A stretch of DNA of 64,000 nucleotides from Lactarius indigo (GCA_025766275.1 JAFKAC010000013.1:1-64000); one strand, 5' to 3'; positions 11,609-25,100 are shown, counted from the stretch's first letter. Notes: generated by a model from the sequence alone, not told the origin. Made by a program: numbers and translations.

Positions 11609-13264
11609 TCACACGGCTGCCTGCTTGGGCGAAGAGGCGCAGCTAGGGATCGGCGACTCGGACGCGAGCCGCGACACCGCCAGCGGGACTTTCCAGCTAC
11701 CTCCGACCCGGCGCCCAGCCGCGTTTGCCGCCCCACGGGGAGGCACCCACGGTTGCTGATGCTGCACCTGCGCTGGTGGTGGGGATGGCTCGACTGCCGA
11801 GATAGGCGATGGGGTCGTGGCGTAGAAAGACGGCATTGGGCTCGGACTCGCGACGCTCTCCGATGACGGCGTCTCCACGGGGCTGTTATGCGGGACTGTC
11901 AGAGTCACCGTCACGCTGTGCGTGCCGTGCGGCGCGGGCTCGCCTGAGGTAGGTGGTGGCGGTAGTGTGGAACCGCCAAAGTCCTGCAGGTACTCGTCAA
12001 AGTTGAATGCCTGAAGCGCATCGGTCGCCATTGAGCTGGACGATAGCGGGTCGTCATTCCCCTGCGGCGTGAGCATGTTAATGGCGGCTAATAGCTCGTC
12101 CGCAGTAGGGTTGGCCATAAACGTGGCTGGGTCTTCGCCTAGATTACGCATCGCGTCGTCGAACGCGGAAGAGCCGCACATGCCGGGAGGATAGCTGCCT
12201 ACGCCAAGGTCGATGCTGCCAGGTGGACGTGCAGTCAGGCGTGGACTTGCGATGCCTTGGAGCTGGAAAACACCAGGGAGATCGGTACCAAACAGCTCTG
12301 CGAGGAGTGAGCTGGGTTGCAAGGGCTCGTTCTCGAATCCCGGCATAGAGAAGAAAATATTGTCATTCTGCTAAAGACAAAAGATGGTTAAGAAAGACGA
12401 TGATCGAAGAAGATCGGCACGTGCCTCGAGCGGTGTTGGTGCTTCGTTTGAGCGAGGAGCAGACTGTGGCCAGTCTGTGAGCGGGAATTCTTGGAGAGGG
12501 CTGAGGAAGGATGGTGGATCAGATTGAGAGGGCTGCCAGCCCTTATGTGTGAGCGTCTGTGGCGTGGAGAGCTGTAGGTGCGCAGGGACGGCGGGCAGCG
12601 GTGTCGCGAGAGGTATATCGGTCCTAGAATAGGACGATGCACGCGACGACGCGCTCTGTGAGTCATCTCGCGGATCCGCATACGAGTCATGTGATGGCGG
12701 CGCATGAGTCGTCGAGTGGCGCAGCAGCGCGATATCGGGGCTGGATTGCGACAACGGCGACGGCGACGACGATGACGCGGACGAGACGGGTGGAGAGGCG
12801 GTGTTGGAATTGGGGGGGAGGAGGAGGGCGGCGGGTTGGGCGATGAGTGGCGTCGAGCTTGACGCGGTAGGAGGCGGTGGGAGGGTGTATGGCGAGACGC
12901 GTCCGCGCGTCGTCGTCCGGCGTCCGGCGCGTTCCTGCTCCTTGGCCTGGCGTTTCTCCTCGCGCATGCGATCCTTGTCCGCCCTCTTCATCGGCGTGAA
13001 GCGGTAGTTGGGGTAGAGGCGGGCGTGCTCGACCTTGGCGATCTGGGCGCGCTCGTCGTACATCGCGCGGACCTCGTCCGATTCCGCCTTCCATTGGGCC
13101 GAGATGATCTTGGAGACCTCTGCCTGCGTCGGCTTGGGCTGTCCTAGGGCGGGCGGGGGCAGCTGCTGGAGCTTGTCGGAGCGGTAGAGGATCCAGGCGT
13201 TGGGTGGCCTGGGAGGTTGCTGGGCGCCTGCGCCTCCTCCTTTGTTCCGGACGGCACCTGACAT
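11609..13264 (-). CDS. HMG-box transcription factor
   Basis: Sequence-specific DNA-binding protein with one HMG box near the N-terminus: RPPNAWILYRSDK, then ISAQWKAESDEV and YPNYRFTPMKR. The box resembles the MATA-HMG subgroup. The start at 13264 puts the box about 20 residues in; an in-frame ATG at 13396 is possible. Exon 1 runs to 12421 and exon 2 from 12370 to 11609 (about 535 aa in total). The rest is S/P/T-rich and disordered, with an acidic FNFDEYLQDFGG segment that may be an activation region. The splice phase is off by one base: either exon 1 hides one extra base of the kind seen in neighbouring genes, or a GC-AG intron starts at 12424. There are no homeodomain or pheromone genes beside it, so a mating-locus role is not supported. 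Confidence 0.8.
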
Positions 13265-14263
13265 GATGATGTTTTGAGAGACGGCGTGGAGGGGGAAGAG
13301 GAAGGATGTCGGGTTGGGTGGTACGATGAGAGACGGCGAGGAGGTGAAAGGGACGGATGACGTCGGGTGAGGAGGAATTGTTAGGGAAGGACCCATTTTG
13401 TAGGGTGCTCTGCGGCTCAAGTAGGACCGCCGACGCGCTTGTTCGCTACCGCAAACACAAACGAGCACTTGCCACAAGTGTGTGCGGCCACACTGGACGG
13501 GGCAAGTTGGGGCGAGGAGGTGTGGGTAAGAAAGGGAAAGAAAAGAAAAAATAAAGTGAAAGAAAAAAAAGGTGGAGGGTCATTCAGTGTTACGCCACAG
13601 CCAGGGACAATAAAGCTTCGCTCGGCCCACCTTACAGTACTTACGGCTAGTCATCCTCTTCAATTTGTGTCCTTTTTATTGCGGGCCTCGCTCTCACACG
13701 CCTATCGCTTTACTCGACGCATATTTTCACTCATGACTGCTGTGGGTGGAGCACCTAAGTAATGCACAGTACCACTTTGGTCGAATTGACTCGTTCCTCC
13801 GTGCTGTACCTGGCACCTACATGGATCCATAATCATAAACATTCTCTCCCTCACCGCCATATCCCCGCGGGGTGCATCCCTATCGAGTAGCTAGGCCACT
13901 TCTGTATTACAGTTTGAAATATACACGTCCTCTTTTGTCCTCTTCCAGTTAAGTTAGTCTGATCGCATGTCATCTCACTTTCCCGTCCCCACGCTCACCA
14001 CCTCGTCGCGACGGAGGCAATTGCCGCTGCATTGTTCGTGCTTTTTGGCTTAAAGCGCGCAACGCCTCGTGTATCATAGGCGCTCGTCCATATCACCCAT
14101 TTAGTCCGAAAGAATCGCGATTCTAAGACCAGTCCTCCTCATGTCCGGTCCGTGGAGAGAGAGCCCCTTTCCTTCCCTAATGACTCTACTGAATATACAT
14201 GATGCGGCAACACAAACCCCCAGTGGATCAGCAAAAAAAAAAAAAAACGAAAAAAACACGACA
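13265..14263. other. Intergenic region
   Basis: It holds the upstream region of the HMG gene and the 3' side of the kinase gene, whose end is marked by an A-run at 14233. No gene or RNA gene recognised. Confidence 0.5.
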
Positions 14264-17173
14264 TCACATCCGCAATAACGTCCTCCGCGCCTCCTCTCCA
14301 GCCCTGCGTACGACTGACGACCGCCCAACGCCCCCCACGGCCAGCGCACCTGCACCCTTGATGCCGCCAGCAGGGCCCCCCGCGGCTTTCGCGCTGTTCG
14401 CCGCGGCCGCGGCGCGCAGCAGGTTTGCTCCGCTCGGTCGCTTGACTCGCGTGACGGTCATCGCGCCGGCGCCGGAGCGTGGATGCTCACGCTCTACGCG
14501 TCGGAGGAACGGACTGGGGAGGTTCTCCTCGTCCTGCAAGTCGTACGTCGGCGCTGTGGGCTGCGGGCTCGCAGCTTCGGCAGAGGTAACGGTTCGCGTG
14601 CTGCTCGACGATGATGATGATGACGAAGACGAAGATGAAGCGGAAGAAGATGGTGGCAGTGGTGGTCGCGCGGGGTTGGCCGAGGAGGAAGATGGTGCTG
14701 TTGTGTCCCGTGGCTCGGAAGTGTTCGTTGAGGCTTTGGCTCGCGTTCGCGAGGACACGGATGGGCGACGCAGACGTCTGGTCGGCTGGGAGGGTGGCGC
14801 TGGGGCAGAGCGGGTGGGCACGGGCAGAGCGGCAGCCAGAGGTCCCGCCGCTGCGCCAACGGATTTGCGCTTCGACGGGGACCTTGGTGCAGGAGCGGGC
14901 ACAGGCGCTTGCACCTGAGCCTGCGCCTGGGCAGCAATAGCATCTGCCTTGCGCTTCGAGGGCGACGTCCCGCCCGCGCTGCGCTCCTCTTCTTCATCGT
15001 CGTCCAGCCTGTCGAAATCGAATATCTTCGAAAAGCCAAGGCTGCCGCCTGCGCCGACCCGCGGAGAGTCGGTGAGGAGCTCGACGAGCCTGGCAGACGG
15101 CATTGGCGTCGCGAGGGGCTCGCCGGTCGTCGTGAGGACGACGCCTTTCATGGCGGACGCGAGGGGAAACGCCCGGGGCGTTGCGCGATCTGCCGGCGTC
15201 TCGAACGGGCGTCGGCTTGACCGCGTTGGGGAGGACATGTTGGGGCGGGGAGTGCTTTGCGGATCCCTGGCTAGCTGCGCGAGGGGTGCGAGAATGTTCT
15301 TCACCTCCTCCAGCGGCGTCTTGTCCTTCTTCTGTCCTGTGCACAGATGTGAGCCCCAACCTGATTACGTCAACTGGTGAGCCGCACCTTTCCGCTGGCT
15401 CTCCTCGAGCGCGCGTGTCTTTTCCTCAATCTCCTCCCTCATGTGTTCGAGCCGTTCCTGCTCGGCGCGCCAGCGCTCTTCCAGCTCAGCCTGGAACGCC
15501 GCGCGCAGCGTGGTTTCATGGCTCTGCCACGCTTCGCACATTTCGGCCTCGCGCATGCGTACAGCCTCCATGATCTCTTGTTCCCGCCGCTGGACGCGCA
15601 GCTCGACCACCTTCTCGTAATCGAGCACCGCGCTGCGCAGTTCCTGCTCGCGATATGCGACAGCTTGCTCCATTTGTACAGGAATGGAGGCGGCTAGTTC
15701 GGCGAGCTGTGCCTGGAGAGATGCGATCTCGCTGTCCTTCGTCAAGATAGCGGCATTTTGTGCTGCCTCGAGTGATGCTAGCACTGACTCCCGCGCGACG
15801 AGCTCCCGTTCTCGCTCGATGAGGACTGCTTTATGAACCTTCACGTTGTCCAGCCTGCAGACGGGCAACGACTTCGGCCTCCCTCATGAAAATAATGTCT
15901 TGTAAATAACTCACTGTTTTTGGGTCTCAAAGATCTTGTAGGCAAACTCTACCCGTTCATGTTGTAGTAATTGGGCTGCAGATGGTCGCGTTGATGGCTG
16001 TTCATGTTCAGTCTATTGGTCACACCACTCGCACGCGTCGGGCCTGGCTTACATTCAAATTCAGCATTGCTTTGATCACATTCGTAAGCGCTTGACTGTA
16101 TCCTCGTGGTAATGGGGGAATGCGGCCGTTGCTTCCCAGTCACTGAGCATAGTTCCTTGAGAATAGAACACAGAAGATGACGTACCGTACGGCAATGCTC
16201 AGCTCGGAATGTGTCTTGGCTTCGTAGAACGGTGGCTTATGTGCACACAGCTCATAAATGAGGCACCCCAACGACCAAATATCTGATTTCGAGTCGTACG
16301 CCTTTTCTTGTATCAGTTCTGGAGACATGTAGTATGGTGTCTGGATGCCCCTGTCAGCACATCGGTCGTCACCGGACTGGGGAAGTACATACACCAACAT
16401 AGGTATTTGCAAGACTCGCTTGCGTGAGTACTTTGGAGAGGCCAAAGTCACCCAATTTCACCGAGTTGTTCTCATCGAGAAAAACTATGCCCGCACCACA
16501 CACACAGTCGGTGACAATCGGCGAGAGCCAGTCTGACAATAAGAACACGCACCAGTTGTCCGGTTTTATGTCCCTGTGAAGAATGGGCGCCTTTCGTTCC
16601 CCTTCGGCTGCCGAGCCGCCGCCCGGCCGTGGGTTGCTGGCGTTTGGGTGGTGGCAATAATGCAGCGCCAGCAGAATCTGCATGAAATAATGCCAGACCG
16701 TCTCTTCCGGAATGAGGCGGTTGTTTTTTTGGGCCTGCTTGATCACGGAGGACAGGTCACCGCCTCCGCAATATTCCATGAAGATGTACAGCGTCCCTGC
16801 GTCGCGGTCGACGTGGCGGTCATAGTATCGCACGATGTGGTCGTGGTCTAGATCCTTTAGTATGTTGCTAACGAAGAGCAGTTAGGGGACACGATGCTTT
16901 AGAGGAGGGGGTGCAGACGAACACTTCGGCGACGACCTGCTTGCGATCGCGCTCGTTCATGCGTTCAAAATCGATTTCCTTCTGAGCTAAGATCTATAAT
17001 GCGCTTCAAAGGCCTGTTAAAATCCTAAGCTCTCAGGGTAGATCACTCACGACGCCGTCCTGCTTCCGCCTGACCTTCCGGATAATTCCAAAGGATCCGT
17101 TGCCAATAACGTCGATGAGCTCGTATTGGTCTGAGAATGGAGATGCATTGGACATCGCGGGCACTTGAGACAT
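14264..17173 (-). CDS. NIMA-family (Nek2/Kin3/Fin1-like) Ser/Thr kinase
   Basis: Mitotic-type protein kinase followed by coiled coil. Nine exons join in phase: 17173-17051, 16993-16923, 16867-16553, 16484-16393, 16340-16186, 16131-16053, 15997-15915, 15854-15388 and 15336-14264, giving about 818 aa. Kinase signatures in order: glycine loop IGNGSFG, lysine in [18 protein letters not shown] hinge, HRDIKPDN catalytic loop, [17 protein letters not shown], and the end of the lobe near PSAAQLLQH. Exon 8 is a strong coiled coil of R/E/L heptads, the dimerisation element of this family. The C-terminal third is disordered, with SPSKRK patches and a serine run. One extra base (16554, AAC then T) sits at the exon 3 end and would break the kinase frame if real. 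Confidence 0.9.
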
Positions 17174-18543
17174 TGTATGAGTCCCTAGAGTGTACTGTGT
17201 TGGGTCGGCTGACGGCTCTACGCGGTTGTCGGCACACGTTCTGAGTACTGAGTTTTCGAGTCTGCCACTGGTCTGCTACATTCACCACGTGACCGTGTTC
17301 GACTTGCACGTGACTCCATGGGTCATCCGGGGTCATTTGGGGTCACCATGAACTGAGATGGTGACTCAGAAATCGTTTGTGTGCCAACTCAGCCAATATT
17401 TTCAAGCAATCGCATTGATAAGAAGCCGAGAACACTTTTCGTTCAGGTCCGAATGGGTTTCGTGTTTCCAACACCGTTTGCCGAGATACAGATTAATCAT
17501 CGGTACAATCTTGAAAGTCTTTCATCGACAATGACGCTTTTCTCTATTGTGCCACAGAGGAGTGTGTTCCTGTCCGTGATCGGACGGAGGGGTACGTTCG
17601 GCGCTTGGGTCACCTTGGTCCAAATTGCAGGCTACCTTGCGCAGCCCCTTCGCCAGTGCCTTGGGATTCATCGAGTAAGGTTTGCCGCTGGGCGACCGCA
17701 GCCGGTAGTTGAGATGTATGTTGGCTAGTCTTCAGCTTCAAGCTTCAAGTTCCGCCGTATGCTCTCACCAAGATGCTCGCAGCCCTGGTGTGGCCACTCA
17801 CTGAAATGTGCCTACACACGGTTCACTCACATACCTACTATCATTAGCATCTGGGTCCCTCAATCGCTGATCTGGCGTGAAAAAGGGGCCAAGGAACGAG
17901 GTATGACGACACCGACGACGTAGTCTTGTTGTCTCGGAGTAAAGTGGTTGCGAACTTGGTAACGTTGCGTCGTCAGAATGCCGGTTACTTCGGCTGCACC
18001 GCTACGGATTTTCGGGCCGGTTTTCGATCAGCATGTAAGTTATTGCACAATGACGAACATGATGGCAAAGCTATGAAGCACCCGACTAGTACAGCGCCCA
18101 TCAGGTGGGGACCTCAAGTGCAGGTGACGACACGAGCGGCCTTTTCTTTGTTGCGACAAAAAAAAGCACAATTTTGATAATTCGGTACGTCGGGCTATCA
18201 TGGCCTCGCGAGATCTATCACGAACAAAGAGGATCTACAAATGATTAGAAGCAATCAACGGACCAAGTCCGAATGAAATTCGTTGCAGGACTCGGTCAGT
18301 GCATCTCTGGAAATGCAAGTCTTCTGCCGGTGATGTCTACAAGTCGCATACAGCCGTCATTCGGGTCAGATCTACTGCCACCTGCCGGAGATTATGTGTA
18401 TCGGATCAACTTGCGCTTTTGAACGAGAGCAAGGAACCACAACGTCATGTGAAATTAGAGACTAAAAAAGTATGCTACCAATACAGGATCTAGTATGACG
18501 GGACAAAAACCTAAACTCTAATGGTCCTCTACATGGGAAGTTC
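17174..18543. other. Intergenic region upstream of the kinase
   Basis: About 1.4 kb with no recognisable coding sequence. CACGTGA sits near 17287 and GCACGTGAC near 17307 (E-box/CBF1-like cores), within 150 bp of the kinase start. The rest is unassigned. Confidence 0.4.
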
Positions 18544-20883
18544 CTAACACAGGAAGTAAGGGGAGGCGTACACTAAGAAGTACAGGCGTGAGATACACTC
18601 CGAGTCTACGGAGGTGACGCGAATCCAGATGAAGAGGTAGGATTGTATATCAAATCCCCTGCGCTCTCCTGTTGGAGACGACTGAGATGATAATCTGTCG
18701 AGAACGATGAGCATACAATCGATACCAAAAGAGACACTGTGTAAAAACGCACTCATGAGGGTGCAATGCGACGCGGCTGCTGCCATCACAGACTGTAACT
18801 GCTCTATCGCATTGCGGAGATCACCATCGTGTTGCAAGGAAGGGGTCGGGTCAGCGTTGAAAGATCGCCGCGCGACAATCTCGTTGATGATGACGCGCCC
18901 ACAAGCAGCCCACAGCGGCTGGGGTGTACATTAGGGAAAGTGGTTGCACGTCAAAAAACAAAGGAACACCCACCCCAAGTATCGGACTTGTATAGACGCG
19001 CTCGTGAGAAGAAGACGTGGCCTGGTTCGCGTGCACGATGGCCAGCGCAGCGGACAGGCACTTCGTTCGGGAGGCGGTGTTCTGCAAACAGAACGTGGCG
19101 TGCAGCTGGATGGTAGCGCCGTTCGAGAGACAATGCGCGAGGATGCACCGCCTGTGCGTTCTGATCGGGGACACGTTCGACGGACGCAAGCCGCGACTTG
19201 AACTTCGTCGATGCGCTGGTCGACCGCGACAAAGTCCGCGTAGTACGAGTCGACGTTTGGGATTTCTTCCGGGCCGTCGGTCGACAGTACATTGATGAGT
19301 AAGGAGAGCGCACCTGGTCTCCACGCCGCTGCCAGACGGGACGCGCGTTCGAACAGCGCTACGGCTTTGCTGAGCTGCGTGAGAGGGTTGTGGTTGTCCC
19401 AAGGCCACCCGTTATTCATGCCACCGAAAAAACTGCGTACTGTCCCAGTGGTGCGGAGGATTCGGGTAGATTTGTCCCTGGGGAATAGTAGGGTATCAGC
19501 GATCCGATGAGCATGAGAGCACGCCGGCCAGGTGAGTACGCACGCGTTCATACGTCTCCATCTCCAGCGGCCAAGGCGTAGTCGATCTGCATTCCGGAGA
19601 CGTCCATGTCAGAAATGACCAAAGGGGGACCAAAGGCGACCGCCGAGCAACGATCTACGAAAAACACAGCCCAAAACGCGTTGATGCGCTCCCCTTCTTC
19701 TATCTGGTCTCGTGGCTCCTGCAAGGAGAGGTCGATCTGATCGATGAAACTCGTGAAAGCGGGCGTGGGCTGTGCCGTCCGGATCTTGTGTAAACCGCAT
19801 GCCGTGGCGAGGGACATGGCGGAATACGCTTCGTGGCGCCCGGCGAGAAAGTGGCCGACGCGAAAGAAGTAATCGGCGAGGAGGAGTTTGGTCTGGATGA
19901 CTTGCAGGGTTCGGTGGGACGGCGTGGCAGGGGATCGCATGCCCTAGCTGAGCGGCGATGCGAGGTGCCAGAACGGGTTCATGTGGGAGAAGCTCCTTGT
20001 TCTGACTCAGGAGTATCCCCCACAAGCACACGGCATTGACGAGGGCAGGGATGGGTCGACCTGGGTTTCCTGGGGGGAGAGATATGGAATGTCGGAACCG
20101 AGTGGGGTGAAGAAAGAAATGCGGCGAGGGGGCATATTGAAGGAATACATCGAGGCTGTTGTAAATGAGGAGTCAATACGGCGACGGCGTGGATCACGTC
20201 ACTGCCCCCACTTACATTTCTTGTACAATGTGGGTCGGTGGTTCCTCTGAGAGCAACCACGCCGTTGAGGTGGATGACTGGGTAGATAATCCAGTAGCGC
20301 CTATAGAATGTGGATATCAATGCGGAAACCAGGGCAAAACACTTACCTTTGCAGGGGCTCGACGAGGTAGAAGAATGCGACCCATGCGACAATTCCGCTT
20401 GAGAGAGCAGCAGTGAGGCGGAAGGCTGGGAGGGCCCGAGGAGGGTGACTGTTGGGTCTGGAAGTAGGTCGAACGAGGGTCATGGAGCATCACAGAACCG
20501 GGGTTGCCGCTCGGGTTCTCGAGGTCCTGTATACGGGCCTCGAGTTGGGCGATGGTATCTTCAAGCATTTGTGTGCGCGTACGACCTTGGCCATCGGTGT
20601 ACTCGCAGTCATCTGGACGATTGGCCCTACCGCATGGTCCGCACACTGGGCGAATGCCGTCACATTTCTATGCGCGGAAATAGGAAGGTGTCAGCGATTG
20701 GGATAAAAGTGATACGAGGGGAAGAGTTACCATTTTGCGACGCCTACAAAGAGATTAGGGGTGAGGACTCGGAAGCTATCAATCAAACCGGTGGGGATCG
20801 CACCTGCAGTTCAGGCATGCCTTGCCGCGTTGGAGGGTGCTGGTGCTGGAGGAGCCAGACCGTGGGGATGTAGAAGGGTCCAT
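18544..20883 (-). CDS. Zn2Cys6 transcription factor with fungal_trans domain
   Basis: Fungal-specific regulator. The zinc cluster is spread over three exons: 20883-20804 (GKACLNC), a 13-nt exon 20743-20731 (RRRKM), and one starting at 20667 (KCDGIRPVCGPC). A leucine-rich dimerisation helix follows (MLEDTIAQLEARIQDLE). The middle homology (fungal_trans) region includes YSAMSLATACGLHKI and INAFWAVFFVDRC. Two extra bases, 19204 (GAA then G) and 19143 (CAT then C), move the frame between segments that are all family-like (RIDE, FKSRLASVERV, LAHCLSNGATIQLH). Later exons continue with NEIVARRSFNADPTPS. The 3' end at 18544 is the last in-frame stop and is uncertain. No target can be named from the sequence. 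Confidence 0.82.
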
Positions 20884-23800
20884 GTACTATTGGTGGAAAC
20901 TGTGGTGAGGGAGGAATAAAGCACCGGGTAGGCGTTTCATACTTATATATCGCGAGGCTCATCAGAGTGCATGAAACATAGACGGACCATGACGCACAAG
21001 TGCCCATGAACGCGGTGCATGAGAGCTACACCAAGTCATGTCCTTACGTAGGCGTATGCGGCTGCCGATATCGAAGGTGAGATTGCTGAAGAAGCGCCAA
21101 TGATGAATTGGATTTCCGAAGCTGACAAAACTTTGCTTTCGTATTAAGCAGGAACGCGCTCGAGCCGGCTATTTCCTCCTTTCGCGGCTAAAAAAAATCA
21201 CGAAAAGTCCTGGGGAACGAGGTGGCATGAAGGCACGTTGCGTCGGAGACGATGTTAATAGGGCTCTGATTATCTATCGAGTTCGGGTAAGTTAGAGCGG
21301 TCGTAATGATGGGGTGTTGGGGGTCCGCTGGATCTGGGCTTTCTCTCACCATGCCCGTGGATCACCGAACTTCACGAAACGAGTGAGTAAACAATTATGG
21401 TTGCGTTCCAGTAGGCTTACTGTAAATTTACCTTCTAGTAAATTCTCCTGCACTGCTGAGAAATGGCGAGTTGTATTATGTGTCCTTGGAATATAAGCCC
21501 TCGCAAGGACTCTGCCAGTGTGACAGCTGGCGGTGCATCCCTTTCCTGAGTCGCTCATTCGAATCGATAGCACACGATTGGCCATTGAAAGCAACCAACC
21601 AAAAAATAAAGGGGGTCACTTATTGAAGTTCGAATCAAAGGCTCCAATCCCGGGCCAAGGGTTTCGTACTCGGGCCGACCCCACATCGTGACCTGGGCCA
21701 GAGGGCCAACCTATCGGGTTATGCTGTCGATTACAATAGAAGAATCAGGAAATCTGCAACTCTCTGGCTTCTGACGCCCCCCCAAGCCCGGTCTACCCGA
21801 ACTCTCCAGTGCGCCAGCTTACGGACGGCACCCCCTCTGCGCGTCGCGTTGAATCAGGGGGCGCCGGTAATAAAGCGAAAGTGACAACAGTTGCTGGGGC
21901 ATCAAGTCCGGCGCCGTATCATACAGAGACGTTCTCCACGCCGTATACTGGGACCGCTCAAACGCAATTTGGGAGGGAAACGTGTTCGCGCGGCGTGACT
22001 TGACGCCGCGGCTTAGTCAGCGTAAATGTGAATGCGGGCAGGTTGTTCTTAGTTGAGCCTAACCGCCTGGCCCCACCGTGCACAAGGTCGATGTCCAGAT
22101 GGCGACAGCGGGAGAACGGGGTTTTATATTACCGGTCGTCCATGCGTTATGACAAGAGTTAGCAACAGGAAAGTCCAGAAGAGAGGACTGAATACGATGC
22201 GTACTAAGGCCGAGAGATAGAGTGCTTTGTGGTATAGTGGCGCCGACTCGGATACGTTTGGCTTAACACTGTTCCATGTGCCCTGGAGGCGGGGCATTAC
22301 CTCCACTGGGACAAGACGACCGTCAGATAGAGATGTCTGTAGATCGGGCTGCGCCCAGCAGAGTCCGGAGCCCGAGGCTTTTGTCAAGGATTTGTCACGG
22401 GCCAACGCGTCTCGACGGCAAAGCTCAGTGGACCGGTGGGCTGCTTTCAGCGGTGTGTGTGGGGGGAGTAAATCATCGCCTTGACATGTTTCAGCTGGAC
22501 AATGGGAGACGTATGGCCATTGGACCGGCGAGGTTGGCACCGGGCTGCGCAGTGGGTGGTGACTCGGAATGAGTATGCTCGTTGTAACGATGCGATAGTC
22601 AATCGACTGCGTGCGTGATAATTTTCAGCACCGGTAATAATTCTTCAACTGTTCCGACGAAGAGGGGGGGGGTATCTGGAGTGGTCCGATGGCAGTTATC
22701 TGACGAGAGGAGAGGTTACGAAAGGGTACGCGTTTTTGCGGCATGGTCGAAACGGCTTCCAGATGATGCGCGCTAGGGTCTACTGCCCCAATCGCTCTAT
22801 TGGACGTGATACGGAGGTTCTACCACCGGTCGACTTAACGAGAGAAAGGATCAATGGAGAAGCGGAAATGAAGGTGACACTCACCACCGCGACGTGCAGC
22901 GTCCGCATTGCGCAGTGTCGAAAGCTTCCGCGTTCAAATTCTGAGGGGAAACACCGTAACTGATCACGAAGTCCAGGAAAATTGCGCTTCATAAAACCTC
23001 CGTGTAGAGAGCCGCTCAAAAAAAAAAACATAGAGTCGGAGGGAGGGATCAAGACGAGCCGATCTCTTGTGAGCTTTCGTGAGGTGATGGGCGGTGGAGA
23101 ACAACCTGCAAACGGGACGTATGGTAGAGGGGCAGGGATCAGTCGTCTGATCGGCTACATACGGGGATGCTTCACCGGGAACAATGACTTTGGCGAGTCC
23201 AAAAGGAATTTTCGGGGAAGGGTGAATGAGACTTGCGTACATCGGGTAATGCTTTGCGGTTTTGCCTCGTGTGGGGGGAGGGCCTCTTCTCAGGAGATAA
23301 GCGTCCAAACAAACACCAGACGGGCCCCAAATTACAAACGTACGACAACACGATATGGGCGCCGTTGAATAGAAGGCCTACACGGTGAACACGGGAATAT
23401 ATCACCCTAAACATGCGGACGTCAGTAGCAACACGCTTCTGGCGGGTGTTCAAATGCAAATAGATGGGCAATTCCATTGCAAAGAAGGTGGGCACCCCCC
23501 TCCCCCCAAGTCGGACCGAGCACATTCAGGGAGCACCCAAGGAACTGGCTGCTCTAACTAAAGGGGGTCCCAGTAGGTCAGCCATGCATAGAGTACGATC
23601 GGTCTTGAACGGCGTCGATACAAGCGTACTGCACCGCTGCTGCTGTCATAACCTGAAGAGGGTTTCCGCCGAATTAAATTTAACCTTCCATGGACTAGCT
23701 TTACCAAAGAACGAATAACTGATGCCTGATCAATAGTGAATGGATGCATACGATCAGGAAGGTCAGGAGAACGCTTCCACGAATTTCTGGCAGCCTAGCT

Positions 23801-24121
23801 TTGTCTGTCACCAACGCTGATCGATAATGCGGTTTTCTTCAAAAAAGTTCGACGAACTAAACGGATCTCAAGGTCGGAATTCAAGACACCAAAACCGCTC
23901 CAGCTGCGATAACCTAATCAATTCTGTCAGCTACCAGTCATCGCCAGTCATGCCATGCTAGGCGAATTGAAGTGCACAGCAAAAGTCACGTGATACAATT
24001 GAATTCGGCTGATACATGCTGTACAATCCGACTCACAAAGATACACTGTAGAACAACCTGGAGGCTCTCGAGTCAAAAATTCGTCTAAAAACCACGCGAG
24101 AGAGCACTACTCATTCGACAT
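20884..24121. other. 3.2-kb stretch without a recognised gene
   Basis: ORFs on both strands are short (longest 138 codons at 22124-22540) and none has a family motif or a run of phase-compatible exons. I saw no tRNA-like cloverleaf or transposon end. It may hold diverged non-coding or relic sequence. Confidence 0.45.
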
Positions 24122-25100
24122 CTACACGCTCATCTTCATGGGAATAGCTGGGTGGGCATCATATCCTTCTATAACAAAGTCTTCGTATGTGAAATCCTCG
24201 ATGTCCGTGATCTCGCGCGTCCAGCGAAGAGTCGGAAACGGGCGCGGCTGGCGTGTCAGCTGTATATTGAGCGCGTCGACGTGATCCCGATAAACGTGAG
24301 CATCGCCGAGCTGAATGATTAGCTCGTGAGGCTGCGTGTTGGTTACCCGCGCGAATCATGTGGGTGAGCAGCGCGTAGGACGCAATATTGAATGGGATCC
24401 CGAGCCCCAGGTCCGCAGAACGTTGGTACATGAGGCAGGATAACCGTCGCGGCGCTGTGGGTTCATCCGGGGGAGGGAAGTGGACGTAGAACTGACACAT
24501 CATGTGACAGGGAGGGAGAGCCATAAGTGGTATATCTATGGTGATGGTGAATAAGCGACGGGTGATTGGGGGTTTAAAAAATAAACTAACAGACCCTGCG
24601 GGGTTCCAGGCACTCAGGATGATTCGGCGGTCGGCCGGGTCCTCAATAATTTTGCGAATGACTTCGCGCAGTTGGTCGACGCCCTTCCCAGAGTAATCGG
24701 CAGTCGGCATCGACATATTCGGCACCAAAGTGCCTCCATTGGAAGCCGTAAACGGGTCCTAGATCTCCAGCGCGACGGTGACCCAGCCCGCGCTTCTCGA
24801 GGAACTCCTTCGATCCGTTCCCATCCCAGATCTTCACGCCTTTCTGGGAGAGCAAAGTGGAGTCCGTCTTCCCTTTGACGAACCAGAGAAGTTCCTCTAT
24901 GATCCCGCGGAGAAACGTCTTTTTGGTCGTGATCAAGGGGAGGGTCGAGTCTGCGAGAGAGAAACGGAGTGATGGGGGCGCGAACAAGGAGATCGTGCCG
25001 GTTCCCGTGCGGTCAGGGACGTGACTCTCCTGTGTCGAGTACAGATTTGATGAGGTTGAGATACTGGAGCTCGTCGTGCTGTTTAACAGGAAGTGGACAT
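24122..25100 (-). CDS. Thymidylate synthase
   Basis: Converts dUMP to dTMP with methylene-tetrahydrofolate. Family motifs in order: [42 protein letters not shown], active-site segment [12 protein letters not shown] (catalytic Cys in PPCH), [30 protein letters not shown]. One intron (about 24594-24545) precedes [10 protein letters not shown]. The start at 25100 follows from reading MSTS then [12 protein letters not shown]. Five extra bases interrupt the frame: 25088 (TCC-T), 25018 (CGT-C), 24702 (GAC-T), 24596 (GCA-G) and 24353 (ATT-C). Without them the protein is full length (about 310 aa) and every catalytic residue is present. I therefore call an intact gene in a flawed consensus rather than a pseudogene. 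Confidence 0.9.

Noticed and set aside
10917..11612. 231-codon minus-strand ORF after the HMG gene
   Set aside because: It starts where the HMG frame stops, is low-complexity (P/S/L), and reflects the purine-rich + strand.
11609..13264. HMG gene as part of a mating-type locus
   Set aside because: No homeodomain pair, pheromone precursor or receptor gene lies in the neighbourhood; HMG-box factors are common.
21590..21660. tRNA-like TTCGAATC near 21630
   Set aside because: No matching A-box, acceptor stem or anticodon arm could be drawn around it.
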